A DNA stretch of 64,000 nt from Helicostylum pulchrum. Taxonomy: Eukaryota; Mucoromycota; Mucoromycetes; Mucorales; Mucoraceae. The position numbers were made by a program, and so were the translations under genes. The stretch is from contig JAIXMO010000015.1 of assembly GCA_025677825.1 (NCBI GenBank), forward strand, positions 496,001-560,000, written 5' to 3'. The stretch's first letter is position 1. Each line of letters begins with the position of its first letter. The notes below the pieces were generated by a model. The model was not told the DNA's origin, ran no database searches, and saw only the letters and a list, made by a program, of their open reading frames with translations. Positions 39,361 to 50,413 of the stretch are shown here, piece after piece.

Positions 39361-40955
39361 ATGCCAACTAAAGAGAACAAAGTATTGGAAAGTGCTAGAT
39401 TTATTTCAGAGGTACAACAAGTTTTTTTTAAAAAGACAATTACGAAATGTTCCCTGAATGATCTAATAAATATACATAAAAAAACAGAATAGCAAAAATG
39501 TCTTCATTCCTAAAGAAAACTTGGACAATGCAGTTCAAACAGTATGTCAAACGACAAGCTGAAAACTTTTTTCTCCGTAGTTAACCTTTACATATAATAG
39601 ATTTTAACCAATATGAAGAAAAGAAGTTATAGTACAAAGACTTGGAACGAACATCCATTGCATCCTAAAGTAGCCGATTGTCGTACCGTAGATTGGTGAG
39701 TATTTGTTTTGTTTTGAGTTGAGTTGGCTTTTTTTTTTACTGATTTATTACAACCAAAAAGGATCTTTTTGATTGATTTGCTCAATTTCTCATTTTGGAG
39801 CGATCTTGACGTTTCAGATAAAAGTGTACCACATCCTGATCGTTACGCTATCACTTATGATGGCGTATCTTATACTGGATATTGGTCATTATGTGCCGCT
39901 ATTAATCGCGGTAAGTTACTAAAAGAAGAGTATTATAATCTATAAGTATCTAATCCACTTTTTTTTTCTAAAAAAAAAGCACTTGATAACGGTATTCCAA
40001 TTACTAACCCCAAGTATTATGGAAGCCAGGCTTCAGATGAGGAATTAGCAGAGGTTTTTAAATCTGACACCAAAGAACCTGCGCCAATGCTTGCCGAGAG
40101 GATTAGAGTGATGAGAGAAGCAGGAAAAGTTTTATGCGAGGTAACAAAAAAAAAAGTTTAAACAAAGGTAGTTTTTAATGAATATGTGTAAATAGAAATT
40201 TGATGGATCTTTTATCAATTGTATACTTGGAGCAAATCATTCTGCAGCCAAACTTTTAGATATTATCATTGATAATTTTGGCTCTTTTAATGATGTCCAC
40301 GATTTTCACGGAAGAAAAGGTATGTTTTTTTATAAAAAAATGATATATTTGATTTTTAAAAAAAAAGCATAATCTACTAGTCTTTATTTTGAAGAGAGCT
40401 CAAATATTGATTGCTGATATATGGTAAGTAAAAAACCAAATGAATACTCAACTTTTAAATCTAAATACATTCCTATAGGGCATGTTTTGACGGTGAAAGC
40501 TACGGAGAGTTTTATGATATTGATTCAATTACCATGTTTGCTGATTACAGGTAAACTTTTATAGTCCTGTAAATAAACCATAACGTATTTCTTATTTTAT
40601 TTTTTATTTTAGAGTTCCTCAGGTACATATCACTTTGTAAGTATTTGATAAGTTTCATTTGTCTAAAAAGTCTTTTTTTTAGGCTTTATATCAATTAGGT
40701 TTGCTTCGTTATTCTCCAGCTTTGATCAAAAGATTAGAAAAAAGAGAGTATTTGCCTTCCGGATCAGAAGATGAAGTAGAAATCAGAGGAAATTCCATTT
40801 GGGCAGTAGAATTAGCTCGTCAACGAATTGAAGAGATTGATCCCAGTCTCAAGATCAACGCTATTTTAATTGATTTTTATATCTGGGACATGGCCAAAGA
40901 AATTCAAGATCAAATGACTGTACCAACTCATTGTACTAGAAGTTGTTTCTACTAG
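39361..40955 (+). CDS. QNG1: Queuosine 5'-phosphate N-glycosylase (queuosine salvage, DUF2419)
   Basis: Ten small exons (39361-39411, 39488-39541, 39601-39695, 39762-39910, 39980-40140, 40196-40319, 40381-40423, 40479-40550, 40613-40622, 40683-40955) join in frame to 343 residues, the same size as human QNG1. The family releases queuine from queuosine 5'-monophosphate so that it can be reinserted into tRNA. Conserved blocks are WIFLIDLLNFSFWSD, YDGVSYTGYWSLCAAINRAL, KFDGSFINCILGANHSA, LKRAQILIADIWACFDG and ITMFADYRVPQALYQLGLL. Exon 9 is only 10 nt and supplies the end of Arg plus Val-Pro-Gln of the conserved YRVPQ block. The stop lies 33 nt from that of ORC3. Most fungi I know of lack queuosine synthesis, so salvage of dietary queuine is the likely role. 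Confidence 0.92.
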
Positions 40956-40988
40956 ATTTTTTTTTATTTATGTACATTTTTATTTTTA

Positions 40989-43760
40989 TTAAATATTTGA
41001 CCAAGTGAGTCTTATAACATGATCTGTCTTTCTCTGCGTAGGTTTAATGAAACCTAAAAATTGAAGTTCTGCCACAGATCGAATGAATCGAGCCCTAAAA
41101 TTAAATATAACGATTAATAACCATCTCTTATTTAATTTATTTTATAATATTTACTGGACTTCATTTTCTTCCAAAGCTTTGTTCTTTGGCCGTTTTTCTC
41201 TTTCAATCACACATCCAAACGCTACAAACCAATCGTACAAATTAATTAATCGACCACATTCAAGATAAAGTTTGTACAAGATACACGTATCATGTTCCGA
41301 AGCAATAACTTGATCACTCTTCTCAATATTACAACAAGGACAATTGAGGTAATGTTGTGGTTGAGTCAATGCAGTTTGAACAGAAGCTCGAGGTTGAGAA
41401 GCAAACGACTATATATAAACATTTGTTAGAGTTTTGTTTTCTTTTAAAAAAAAATGTGTTACTTGCCTTTTCATGTAATTTTATATTTGTATAATAGACC
41501 AATTCAAACAAGGGTAAAGTTGTAAACGATCTCAGTAAATGACCAAGTGTTTTATCGCACCAATCTGCAATATCCATCGCAATCTTTGAAGCTTCTGTGC
41601 CCTTTCTTTTCAAATGCTCCAAGGACTCATTTTGAACCTTCTTTGCAGTCTCAGTATGTCTACTTCCTTCATTTTCCAATACCATGCCTTCCAATTTCTT
41701 TGCCTTTTTATTCATTCTTGCATTATAAGCCCCATCAGCCTCCATCAATTGCTCATAACGTTTATCCCATATCGACACTTGATCTAAAAACGAATTATTG
41801 ACATCATCATAATCTTGCAAGAGTTGACGAATTTCTTTTAAAAGTTTCCCAACATGTTCTGTATCAATTTTTCGAACAAAGCTCACTAATTTTCGTACCA
41901 TATCTATATTATCTCCTAATCCATCCTTAGATTCCAACACCTCTAGAAGTAACATGAGTCTAGATTTATGTAGACTGGAAAAGGAAGGGAATTGAGTTTG
42001 TAACAAGACGAGCAAATTGAACCCCATTTTAAATTGCTTTTGGTATATTTTGATGTCGCATAAAAGTGAAGGAATAACTTCGATGATTAAATAATCATCA
42101 TCTTCCAACAATTGAAGTGCCTTTTTGGGATCTGTTTCAACTAGTGATTCAATATAGCTTTTGAAAGATCCAAGCATACGTATATGTGTAATATGATGTT
42201 CACTGATCAATTCACTTCTCATCCATTGTTGTAGTGTTGCTGTCATATCAAATTCATCCATTTGTAAAAGAGGTAAAAAAATGGATAATGGATTTCCGTA
42301 AAAGTGGTGCATTAATGCATACTACAAATTTTTGTTCGATTAATGATATTATCCCTAACTACACGCACACGCACAAATAATTTACCTTTATACTAGCTGT
42401 CACTTTAGTCATGGAGAAATCGTATAAATAAAAATGATCTAAAAGAAATTTGTAAGGACGAGGGCCAAATTTTAAGGTGCTAGTAGAATCCAAAAATATC
42501 TTTTCTATCACTCTATTAAACCATACACCACTCTGCTCCAATTTAAACTTTTCAATTCGAAGCAATCCAATGGTTGATTTGTTAAGAGATTGATGAAGGA
42601 TTTCAGTTGAAGTTGCAATTCCCATAATACAAATGATTGGTAAACGAGATCTATATTCACTACAAATTGTAAAAAAATCTTGAAGGATAGCTGGTTCAAA
42701 CGATTCGAAATCTTGCAGAATAATGACTAGGTTGGGCTTATTTGTATAACTCTGTTGATGATGTTTATACCATCCCTCTAATAATTTCATATCATAAGGT
42801 AAACATTTACTTGGTTTTGCCGCAACTCCACCTAATCGATAAGACGTAGCCGCACGCTTTAAAAATACACGAATTAAAATATGAATAACACATATCTTTA
42901 AATATGAAGCTTTTTTTTTTACTTTACCTCTGTTGATCTAATCATATCATCGTCATCTTCTACATCATCTTCACTTGCTTCATTATTATCCATTGTTGTA
43001 TCATTTTCTAAATCTGTTGTGAGAGCGTTTGGGGTATTTGCTAAAAATCGTTCAATCATTGTTCTGAGCATGTTTTTAATATTGGGGCAATCTTTAGATT
43101 GTAGTAAACAAACAAAATTCTTTTGTTTTCGGTTACAATTTGCTGTGGTTTCTTCTTTTAACTTGAAAGCAATGTGAGCAAACTGTGTATCGTGATCTGG
43201 TGTATTGATACCAGCAAATACAAGGCCAGTAGGAATTTCGTGAAAAGGCAAGGCGACCATACTGTTAAGATAATACGTGTAAATAAAAAAATACATAATC
43301 TTCTTTCTTGGTATTAAATATATTACCTCTCTTCAACATCATGGCTTTTATCTACAAATTGACAAATACTTTCGACGGCAGTATGATTCATATCCAACAA
43401 AATATCCTATAATGTACTGTTAATAAACATTTACTTTTCTTTATAATATAAAATTATATACTTACACTGATATCATTGTTTACGCTATCCCATACTTTTT
43501 TAAAAGAATCCTTTCGAAATAACATGGATTCAATCGGTTCTTGTCCATTGAACAATTGCTGAAATCCATCGTTTAAAATTTCCTGACTATCTTGTTCTGC
43601 TCGTTGTTTGATTGAAACTTTATATATAGTCGAAGCAAATTAGTATTATTTTTTAAAAAAAAATTACAAGTCAACATGAATATAATTTACCATTGTTTTT
43701 TTCTCTGGCTTTCTTTGTTCTCTTTGATTCAGTTGTGGGACGTCTTCTTTTACCCGGCAT
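40989..43760 (-). CDS. ORC3: Origin recognition complex subunit 3
   Basis: Eight exons (43760-43691, 43617-43466, 43406-43327, 43261-42928, 42856-42386, 42321-41467, 41408-41155, 41094-40989) join to 773 residues. Orc3 is part of the six-subunit complex that marks replication origins. Seen are [20 protein letters not shown], the degenerate AAA+ core ([35 protein letters not shown]) and the C-terminal winged-helix region ([20 protein letters not shown], then [16 protein letters not shown] and [10 protein letters not shown]). An acidic loop (about 200) separates the first halves. Intron 6 starts AAG^GCAAGT, a GC-AG intron required to keep frame. A possible extra 5' exon (ATG near 43896) can be joined in frame but has a weak donor, so I start at 43760. 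Confidence 0.93.
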
Positions 43761-44650
43761 AACCAAAAAACACCCCTTTTTTTTTGGAAGTTAATAGTTT
43801 AGTCATTATTTGATATAAATTTTAAATCTAAAAACAATTTCAAACCTCTGAAATGGAGTCAAAGTTATCTCTCACTAATGTTGTTACATTCGCCATAGTA
43901 TAGAATTGGATCTAACGTATAAGCAGAAGACGTGTCGTGCAGAAAAAGGAAAAAAAAAAGTTGGCAACAAAAAGAGATCTACTTGATTTTCCGCTTGGAC
44001 TGTCTTTGAATGACTTTACGCAGCCATAATAAAAACCAGTCCCGCGTTCTTATAGTGGGGAAAAAAATCCAAAAAAAAAGCCAAAATCTAACATATAAGA
44101 TATAAAAATTTAAATATAAAGTATAATGTAAAGTTAATAAAAAAAAGTAAATACTTATCTTCTTTGCTGAGGAGGATGTTGGTAAGAATGTCTATGATGT
44201 TCTATCTTTGACGTCTCGTTTGTTTATGCTTTGAATCATTGGTGACTTTTCTAAGGTGGTTTTATATTGTGATATAAGTTGGGGACGGAAAGTTTAGATA
44301 CCTTCATTTTTGTTACAGCCGAAAACTGATTTAAGTCTGATAAATATGAAAGTTGCTGATATATATGATATGTATTTGATGTATTCGAGAGAAAACTGTC
44401 TGATTTGTGGTAAATCCAAAAATGTAGTAAAGAAAATAGATAATGTTTCTTCTCAGAGGAAATAAATTCAAGTATTTATATTGATGTCTACGAGGGCTAC
44501 AGCTTCATGTTATCTCCTAAAATTGAAAAATATATTTTTACTTGGTTAAAAAAGTATTTTTTTTAAAAAAAAACAATCTTTCTGTTTGTTTTAGTAGGTA
44601 AAGATAATATTTAAAACTTGTATTGAACGTTAACACTTTTTATGTAGTCA
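43761..44650. other. Intergenic region upstream of ORC3
   Basis: Apart from the possible ORC3 5' exon near 43896-43845 (MANVTTLVRDNFDSISE), nothing is recognisable. The sequence is AT-rich with A runs. Confidence 0.4.
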
Positions 44651-47600
44651 ATGAAGACTTTAAAAAAAACCCAGCAAAGCCGTTTTGACGACTGCTTAAC
44701 CAGTATCCCTCAATTACGAGATGATACAAACAAACGTACTTCAAACACGCATGAACCCGCCGAATCAAGTATCACAAAAAGAATCAAGCAACAACATGAT
44801 GGTAATCCGATATATCGTACTTTCTTTGATCAATCTATGAAAGCGTATTCATAACAGAAAAAGTGAACTTTCAACAGTGGCCACTTTACCAAGAGGAATC
44901 ATGCCGGAAGCTGCTAAACTAGCTGGTCTTGAGAGTGGTGTTATGAGAAGCTTTATGGAAGGCAATAATGTAGAAAAACGACCAGTTGAATTGTGGCAAG
45001 ATTTTGTAACTGCAAATTACGATCAAACCGTTCAAGGACTGAAGACTAGAAACTGCCTTTAAGTGATATCGCAGACTCTTTTGAATACCAGCACTTTTAT
45101 CAGAACAAAAGATTAACGTCATCAGGTCAACTGTAACTAACGTCGAGAATATGTGGGATGACAACAAGCTTCTGGATTCTACGCTTACTGTCTTACTACG
45201 CTTACATTTAGCCCCAACGAGAACAACAAACAAAAAATCTTACAAAAAGAAACAAGAAATAGTTGATATAGGGACTGAAACTACATCGATATATAGAGAA
45301 CAGAAACGAGATATCATTCGCAAAGAGTACCGTAATTTACATAAACGCGAAAAAAAAGTTACAGGAAGCGAATAATACTGAAAAGAAAGAATCATACGAA
45401 CAAGCTATTGTTAAAAACGAGGCTCGAACCAACCACTTTAAGAATCTAAAAGTTAAAAGGCCTGCGGTAAGTTTATAGCATATGTGTACTCCTTGATAAA
45501 AAAAAATTAAATCCCACTTTTACATAGCCCTCAGAAAATGTTGTTGCCTCCAAAATTGAAAGTAACGAAGAAGAAAAATCTGGCGATGCTTTAGCAAAAG
45601 ACACAAGCGGAAGTCGGTTAAAATCATTAAAATCAGTGTCGAAGCACCTTCTTTTTTCGTCTGAGGAACGTATAACCGAGCAATTGGTAAAAACCGAACT
45701 AGGTGATGCAAGCGAAGAAGAAGAAGTAGCAGTCGTAACGTTACTCATTCAGACTCTTCAACAGTACATGTCAAAGAAGAGTGAACGTTACATAATTTCA
45801 CATCAACTTCCCTTTTGTATTTTCGCAAATGATATCTTAAATGCAATAGGGTATACGAAGTTCACCCGGAAACTATTCCCGAAACCTACTTTAGCAAGGT
45901 TGCAGTCACTGGAGTTAAACGTCACATCGTTATATCAAATGCTCACCGCAAAGCCTGACCTGTTGTTATTGGCTGATTTTGATAACAAGATAATCGATTC
46001 TATAGACTATGCTCGTTCAAACAAAGATACTACCTTCTGTGCAATTTTTGATCTAGATGCTGTCACCAAAATATGTAAATCCTACAACTTGGAGTTCGCA
46101 CAGAATATCACAATACAGCCTGGAATGAAAACTGTTCGTTTACTTAGATCAAAAAAGGGTACTAATAACGAAGTTCCTGAAAAGAGCAAAGCCTCTGGCT
46201 ATTCTTCTCGTATTATGAAGCATCCGTCAGTGATCGAAGAGAGTAAAAAAGAAGTAGACGTTTTACGACAAGAAATTTCTAGTTCTGACAATAAACTGCT
46301 GCCCCTACAGGAAAAGTCGAAAGAATTGCTTAAAGAAGATAAGACATATTTGTTATCAAAGGAGGCTAAGGAGCTGAAGAAGAAGCGTGTCATTGAATTG
46401 GATCAAAAAGCACGGAAAAAAATATCTGAACAAATCCGTTATAAAAAATACACGCTATAATAATTATAAAGAAACCCGTAGTTGTCGTTCGGAAATAGCC
46501 AATCTAAAGCAATCAATATACTATAAGCAAATGGCAATACGATTTCATCGTAAACTATTCTCAAATATCACTGCATCAAACAGCAAGGATGACAGTACGA
46601 TCCGATTAAATTCTAAAAACAAGGACGTATTCAAAGCAGGTGACTGTAGGCTCTACGAATCTGACAATCTAAGCTTCAGTTTTTTCGGGTACGGACAATG
46701 GCATTGTAAACTTGTCTGCAACTGCACCTTTCACAACAGAGAGATATAAATTTCATTTGAATTTATATAATCAATATGAAGTATTGAAGGACAGCGACGA
46801 TATTAAACTTGAACAAGCCGACGAACAATATCTTACCTTTCCCAACGTAAATGTAATAAAGCCAGCATAAATTGACGTTGGTTGTGGTTACAGAAAGTCT
46901 AGAAAGACGATGTTACGCCGTAAGAAATACACTACTGAAGGTAGACTTGTTATAGAAGCAAAGAAGTTCCTTTTCAATAACTCTTTGAAAAACACTTCTA
47001 CTGTACCGCAATTGCTAGAGCGTATAAAGTTACAACAACAACCTTCGCAATTAATTCGTGACTTTTACAGCACATCGAAGCAAGCACGATCATTACGTGC
47101 TGTAGAAATTCAGAACGAACGTTTTCGTGACCAACTTGTCACCCGAGAAAGGCGTGCCCTTGTTAAAAAAAAACGGTAAGACAATATTGCATTGTCTAGC
47201 ATCATAAACTAATAATAATGCGAAATAGGTTCTAAAAATCAGGAATTGGTTATGTTCGTAGGAGACAGGGGGACAGGCGTTGGGTCCCGAATTAAAGGCC
47301 ATCGAAGATACGGCGGGCGGCGGCTCGAAGAGTTGCGGGGAAAAGGGATGTAGTATGTATCACCAACGAGCACAATACATCCCAAACTTGTTTGTATTAC
47401 TTTGAGAAACTCGAACATCCGCGTCAGCTTGTAACAAAACAAGGAAAGGTAAGGGAAAAGAAGATATCTGGCGTCTTGCTTTGTGTAAACCCTGCTTGTG
47501 TCTCCGTAAAATACGGTCAATCAACAAAGGCGAGAGACTCCCTCTCTGCATTGGCAATTGGTTTTTCAGGTGCATCAACTTGTTTTCTTGGAAAACCATG

Positions 47601-47709
47601 CCCTGTTTTTCACCTTATAAAATATAAAATCAATCAATTAGCTACTGAGAATTTCAACATTATTGCCACCATCTTCCTGAAAGGGAAAGCGGTGTTGCCA
47701 GTAGCGTAG
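44651..47709 (+). pseudogene. Broken TnpB/Fanzor-like mobile-element gene
   Basis: Plus-strand pieces in several frames read as one protein. Early parts include MKTLKKTQQSRFDDCLTSIP and SGVMRSFMEGNNVEKRPVEL. A spliceable intron (45470-45526, GTAAGT...ACATAG) joins KVKRPA to PSENVVASKIE. The long segment 45636-46460 ends in a Lys/Glu coiled coil. Then come SIYYKQMAIRFHRKLFSNI, the RuvC-I-like FGTDNGIVNLS (about 46689), RRKKYTTEGRLVIEAKKFLF and a second intron (about 47180-47229). Last are FVGDRGTGVGSRIKGH and the zinc ribbon (CITNEHNTSQTC ... LLCVNPAC, then ARDSLSALAIG). Several frameshifts, some in A-runs (near 45350, 46445, 46687, 47168 and 47350), and a worn zinc ribbon (CPFC has become CLYY) show that it is dead. 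It is related to the fragment at 20760-21322. The nuclease family is inferred from motif order. Confidence 0.6.
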
Positions 47710-47923
47710 CTATTACTCGGCAAGTAAAAAAAACTAAAATATTGTGACCGCGTTTACTTATGGCTGTAGAAATATTTCGACTGTCTTTTTATTTTACAAG
47801 GTCAAGAACAACAGGCCCTTTTTTTTCTTTAAGAGACTCTTCATATAAATCTATAGGTAAAGTATAGATTCATTTCTGTATTTTTTTTTTCTTCATTACT
47901 TATATAAAATTGAATCACTAGTC

Positions 47924-48223
47924 ATGTTGCGTACATTTATTCAAAAGGCCTGTCAAAACCAGCGATTCTATTCCACACCCGCTTATACCATTCAACGCAC
48001 TACCAACAAGGGTCTTCCAGTTTACTCTGAATATAAGAACGGTAACACTCGCCTTTTAACCATTGTTCGTAGAATTGAAGGTGATTCAAATGCATTGATG
48101 AACGACCTCAAGGCTGATTTTCCTGAAGCTGTTCTCAGTGTTAACTCCAAAACTCAACATGTTGTTATTAAGGGTCACCATGTCAATGAAATTAAGGAAT
48201 GGTTGATCACTAAAGGTTTCTAA
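47924..48223 (+). CDS. IMG2: Mitochondrial large-subunit ribosomal protein mL49
   Basis: This intronless gene encodes 99 residues. The N terminus MLRTFIQKACQNQRFYS is a clear mitochondrial presequence ending in the common RFYS-type cleavage context. The domain reads YTIQRTTNKGLPVYSEYKNG, TRLLTIVRRIEGDSNALMND and HVVIKGHHVNEIKEWLITKG, the signature order of the Img2/mL49 family: RT..GLPVY, IRKI.GD, then IKG...EIK.WL...GF. It is a structural protein of the mitoribosome. A broken mobile-element gene ends 214 nt upstream, so the promoter is squeezed into a short spacer. Confidence 0.93.
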   Translation: MLRTFIQKACQNQRFYSTPAYTIQRTTNKGLPVYSEYKNGNTRLLTIVRRIEGDSNALMNDLKADFPEAVLSVNSKTQHVVIKGHHVNEIKEWLITKGF

Positions 48224-48632
48224 AAAAGAAAAAGAAAAGGAAAATTGTATTTGAAAACGACTCTAGATTCAACTGTTCTTTTGAATATTGGTAACCTTCG
48301 AAATGTAAATATATATAATTAATAAACCAACTGCAAAAAAAAAATCTAGACTTTTTTTTCATACATTTAAAAAAAGAAATAAAGCTTGAAATTGGTTTTG
48401 AAATTAGCATAATATGTACCTACTGTACTTTAAGCTCTGTTTGCAGAGAGAGGGATGGGTTTAACCAATCACAACGCTGAACATACTAAACTTTGACTTG
48501 CTTACACACCTGGTCATGAGATGAACATGGCCGGGTGTGTAGACTTTTAAGGACTGCACACTTTTACCCCTTTTTAATGTGTTTCATATGTGACTGAATC
48601 GAAAAACTTTCTTCCCCTGTTCCTTAAACAAT
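48224..48632. other. Short intergenic spacer
   Basis: No gene is seen. Around 48500-48540 there is a short inverted repeat (CACACCTGGTCATG / CATGGCCGGGTGTG) that could form a stem; its role is unknown. Confidence 0.4.
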
Positions 48633-50413
48633 ATGCGACAAAAAAACGATAAAAAAGTCAAAAGCAACGCGTTTAAACGAGATTTGAACGTAGACAGGCC
48701 AAAAACTAGAGCTTATGTTAAACAAGAAACTGAAGACAGCAAAGAAGCTTTGAATCGTGCCCTCTATTTCCCTGTGAAAACTGAATCACCTTCTTTAGAA
48801 ATAAGCCAGTATGAAAGTAGTATTCCTACCAAGATTTTGCGTTGTAAGTGTTAAAAAGCGAGAGAGGAAAATATATATTTTTTTTATACGACCTGATATT
48901 AATTAAATATATAGCTTCATCGAAAGGCATAAAAAATAGGCGTTGTAGTATATGTAATATCACTTTTTCGAGAAGAGACCATTATCCTGATTACGAACTC
49001 CACTCTCATAAAACTAAAGAGACACCCGTTATCGATCTCAAACCCCTTTGCTGTAATATATGCGATAGGAGTTTCACAATCAGGTCTTTGTATTGCCAAC
49101 ATATGGCGAATCTAAATAATGTTCATATTCCACTTTCCAGACCGAAACTAGATCCATCGAAAACACCTGATATTGAAGACCCAAACAGTTACTGTAGGTC
49201 ATGTAATTATACGTTCAAGTCTCGACACAACTACTTTTCACACTTGATTACTGTTCATCGTATGTCGGATCTTAAACCCTTACCAGAAGAGCCACGTAAA
49301 CCAAAAAGTATGAAGTCAGCAACAATTGATACTTTGAATTTGAATTGTGATGCCTGTCAGAAAGTATATGCTACCAAGAGAACTTATATACGGCATTTAG
49401 TTCAATTTCATAAAATGAATTTACCAGACATTTACTCGGAACCGAGCAATTTTGATGCAGAAAATCGTTATTGTAAAACGTGTGATATGAAATACAAAGC
49501 AAGGAGGAAGTTTATTGCTCATTTGCAAAAATACATGATATAGAACCTAGTCTTGATTTAACACCAAATATTGACGATCAGAATAATTATTGCGCGGCGT
49601 GCGACACAACTCTTTCCTGTAAAAAAAGTTATTTACGCCATCTGTGTTTCTATCATCTTGACGAATTGCCTGAACTTTATCAAGGAATGGATTGTAAGAA
49701 CCCTAGTAAGAAAAACATGGAGTATAAGAGACATTGTGCTGATCGCCAGAAAATATTTCTGGTGAAACGTTTATATCGAATTCATATGAAAAAAATTCAT
49801 GGAGTATAACCACCAAATTTTGATCGTGCAAATATTGAAACTCTGAAAAACCGTTGCACATTATGCAATAGATCATATCGATATAATTCTAGATGTCGAC
49901 GGCATATGTCTTCTGCTCATAATATTACTACACCAGCTTTATCCAGGCCTACTATAAATAACAATACAGCTCCTATTGTAGACCTTTCAAAAAAATATTG
50001 TAATGTATGCGATAGAATATATGTATTATCGGATACCTACAAAATTCATGACCAAATATCACCATATAAAATCTCGCTCGCATGAAGTATTGTCAAGTAC
50101 TGTTAATCGTAATGAAATACCGGTTCTTGACGAAATAGGAAGCCATTGTACAGCCTGTGACAAGGTATACAAAAATAGAGATTCATACAGAAGACATTTG
50201 TATACGATTCATGGCCTCAGACTACCTAGATCGAAAAAAATCAACCCACAACATATTAATCGCGATATTATTCCCGACATGAATGATAAAAATAATTATT
50301 GTGCATCTTGTAGTAGAGCCCACACGAATAGAAAAGGCTATCTCTATCACTTGGACAAAATCCATAATATGAAGATTAAAAAAGAAGATGTAAAGGGAAC
50401 GTTAAATGCTTGA
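48633..50413 (+). pseudogene. Broken poly-C2H2 zinc-finger protein gene
   Basis: Exon 1 (48633-48844) encodes a basic leader (MRQKNDKKVKSNAFKRDL). A clean intron (about 48845-48913, GTAAGT...ATATAG) leads to an array of finger units spaced about 55-70 residues apart. The pattern is YC.xC...Y..R..Y..HL...H.M: RRCSICNITFSRRDHY, LCCNICDRSFTIRSLY, SYCRSCNYTFKSRHNY, LNCDACQKVYATKRTY, RYCKTCDMKYKARRKF, NYCAACDTTLSCKKSY, NRCTLCNRSYRYNSRC, KYCNVCDRIYVLSDTY, SHCTACDKVYKNRDSY and NYCASCSRAHTNRKGY. Three lesions break it: loss of one A in a run at about 49527, an in-frame TAA at 49807 and a frameshift near 50045. Some finger positions are also degenerate. It was probably a DNA-binding protein of a lineage-expanded family. 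Confidence 0.7.

Noticed and set aside
43845..43896. Possible extra first exon of ORC3 (MANVTTLVRDNFDSISE)
   Set aside because: It can be joined in frame but the donor GTTTGA is poor and the acceptor lies in an A run; the internal ATG 43760 suffices.
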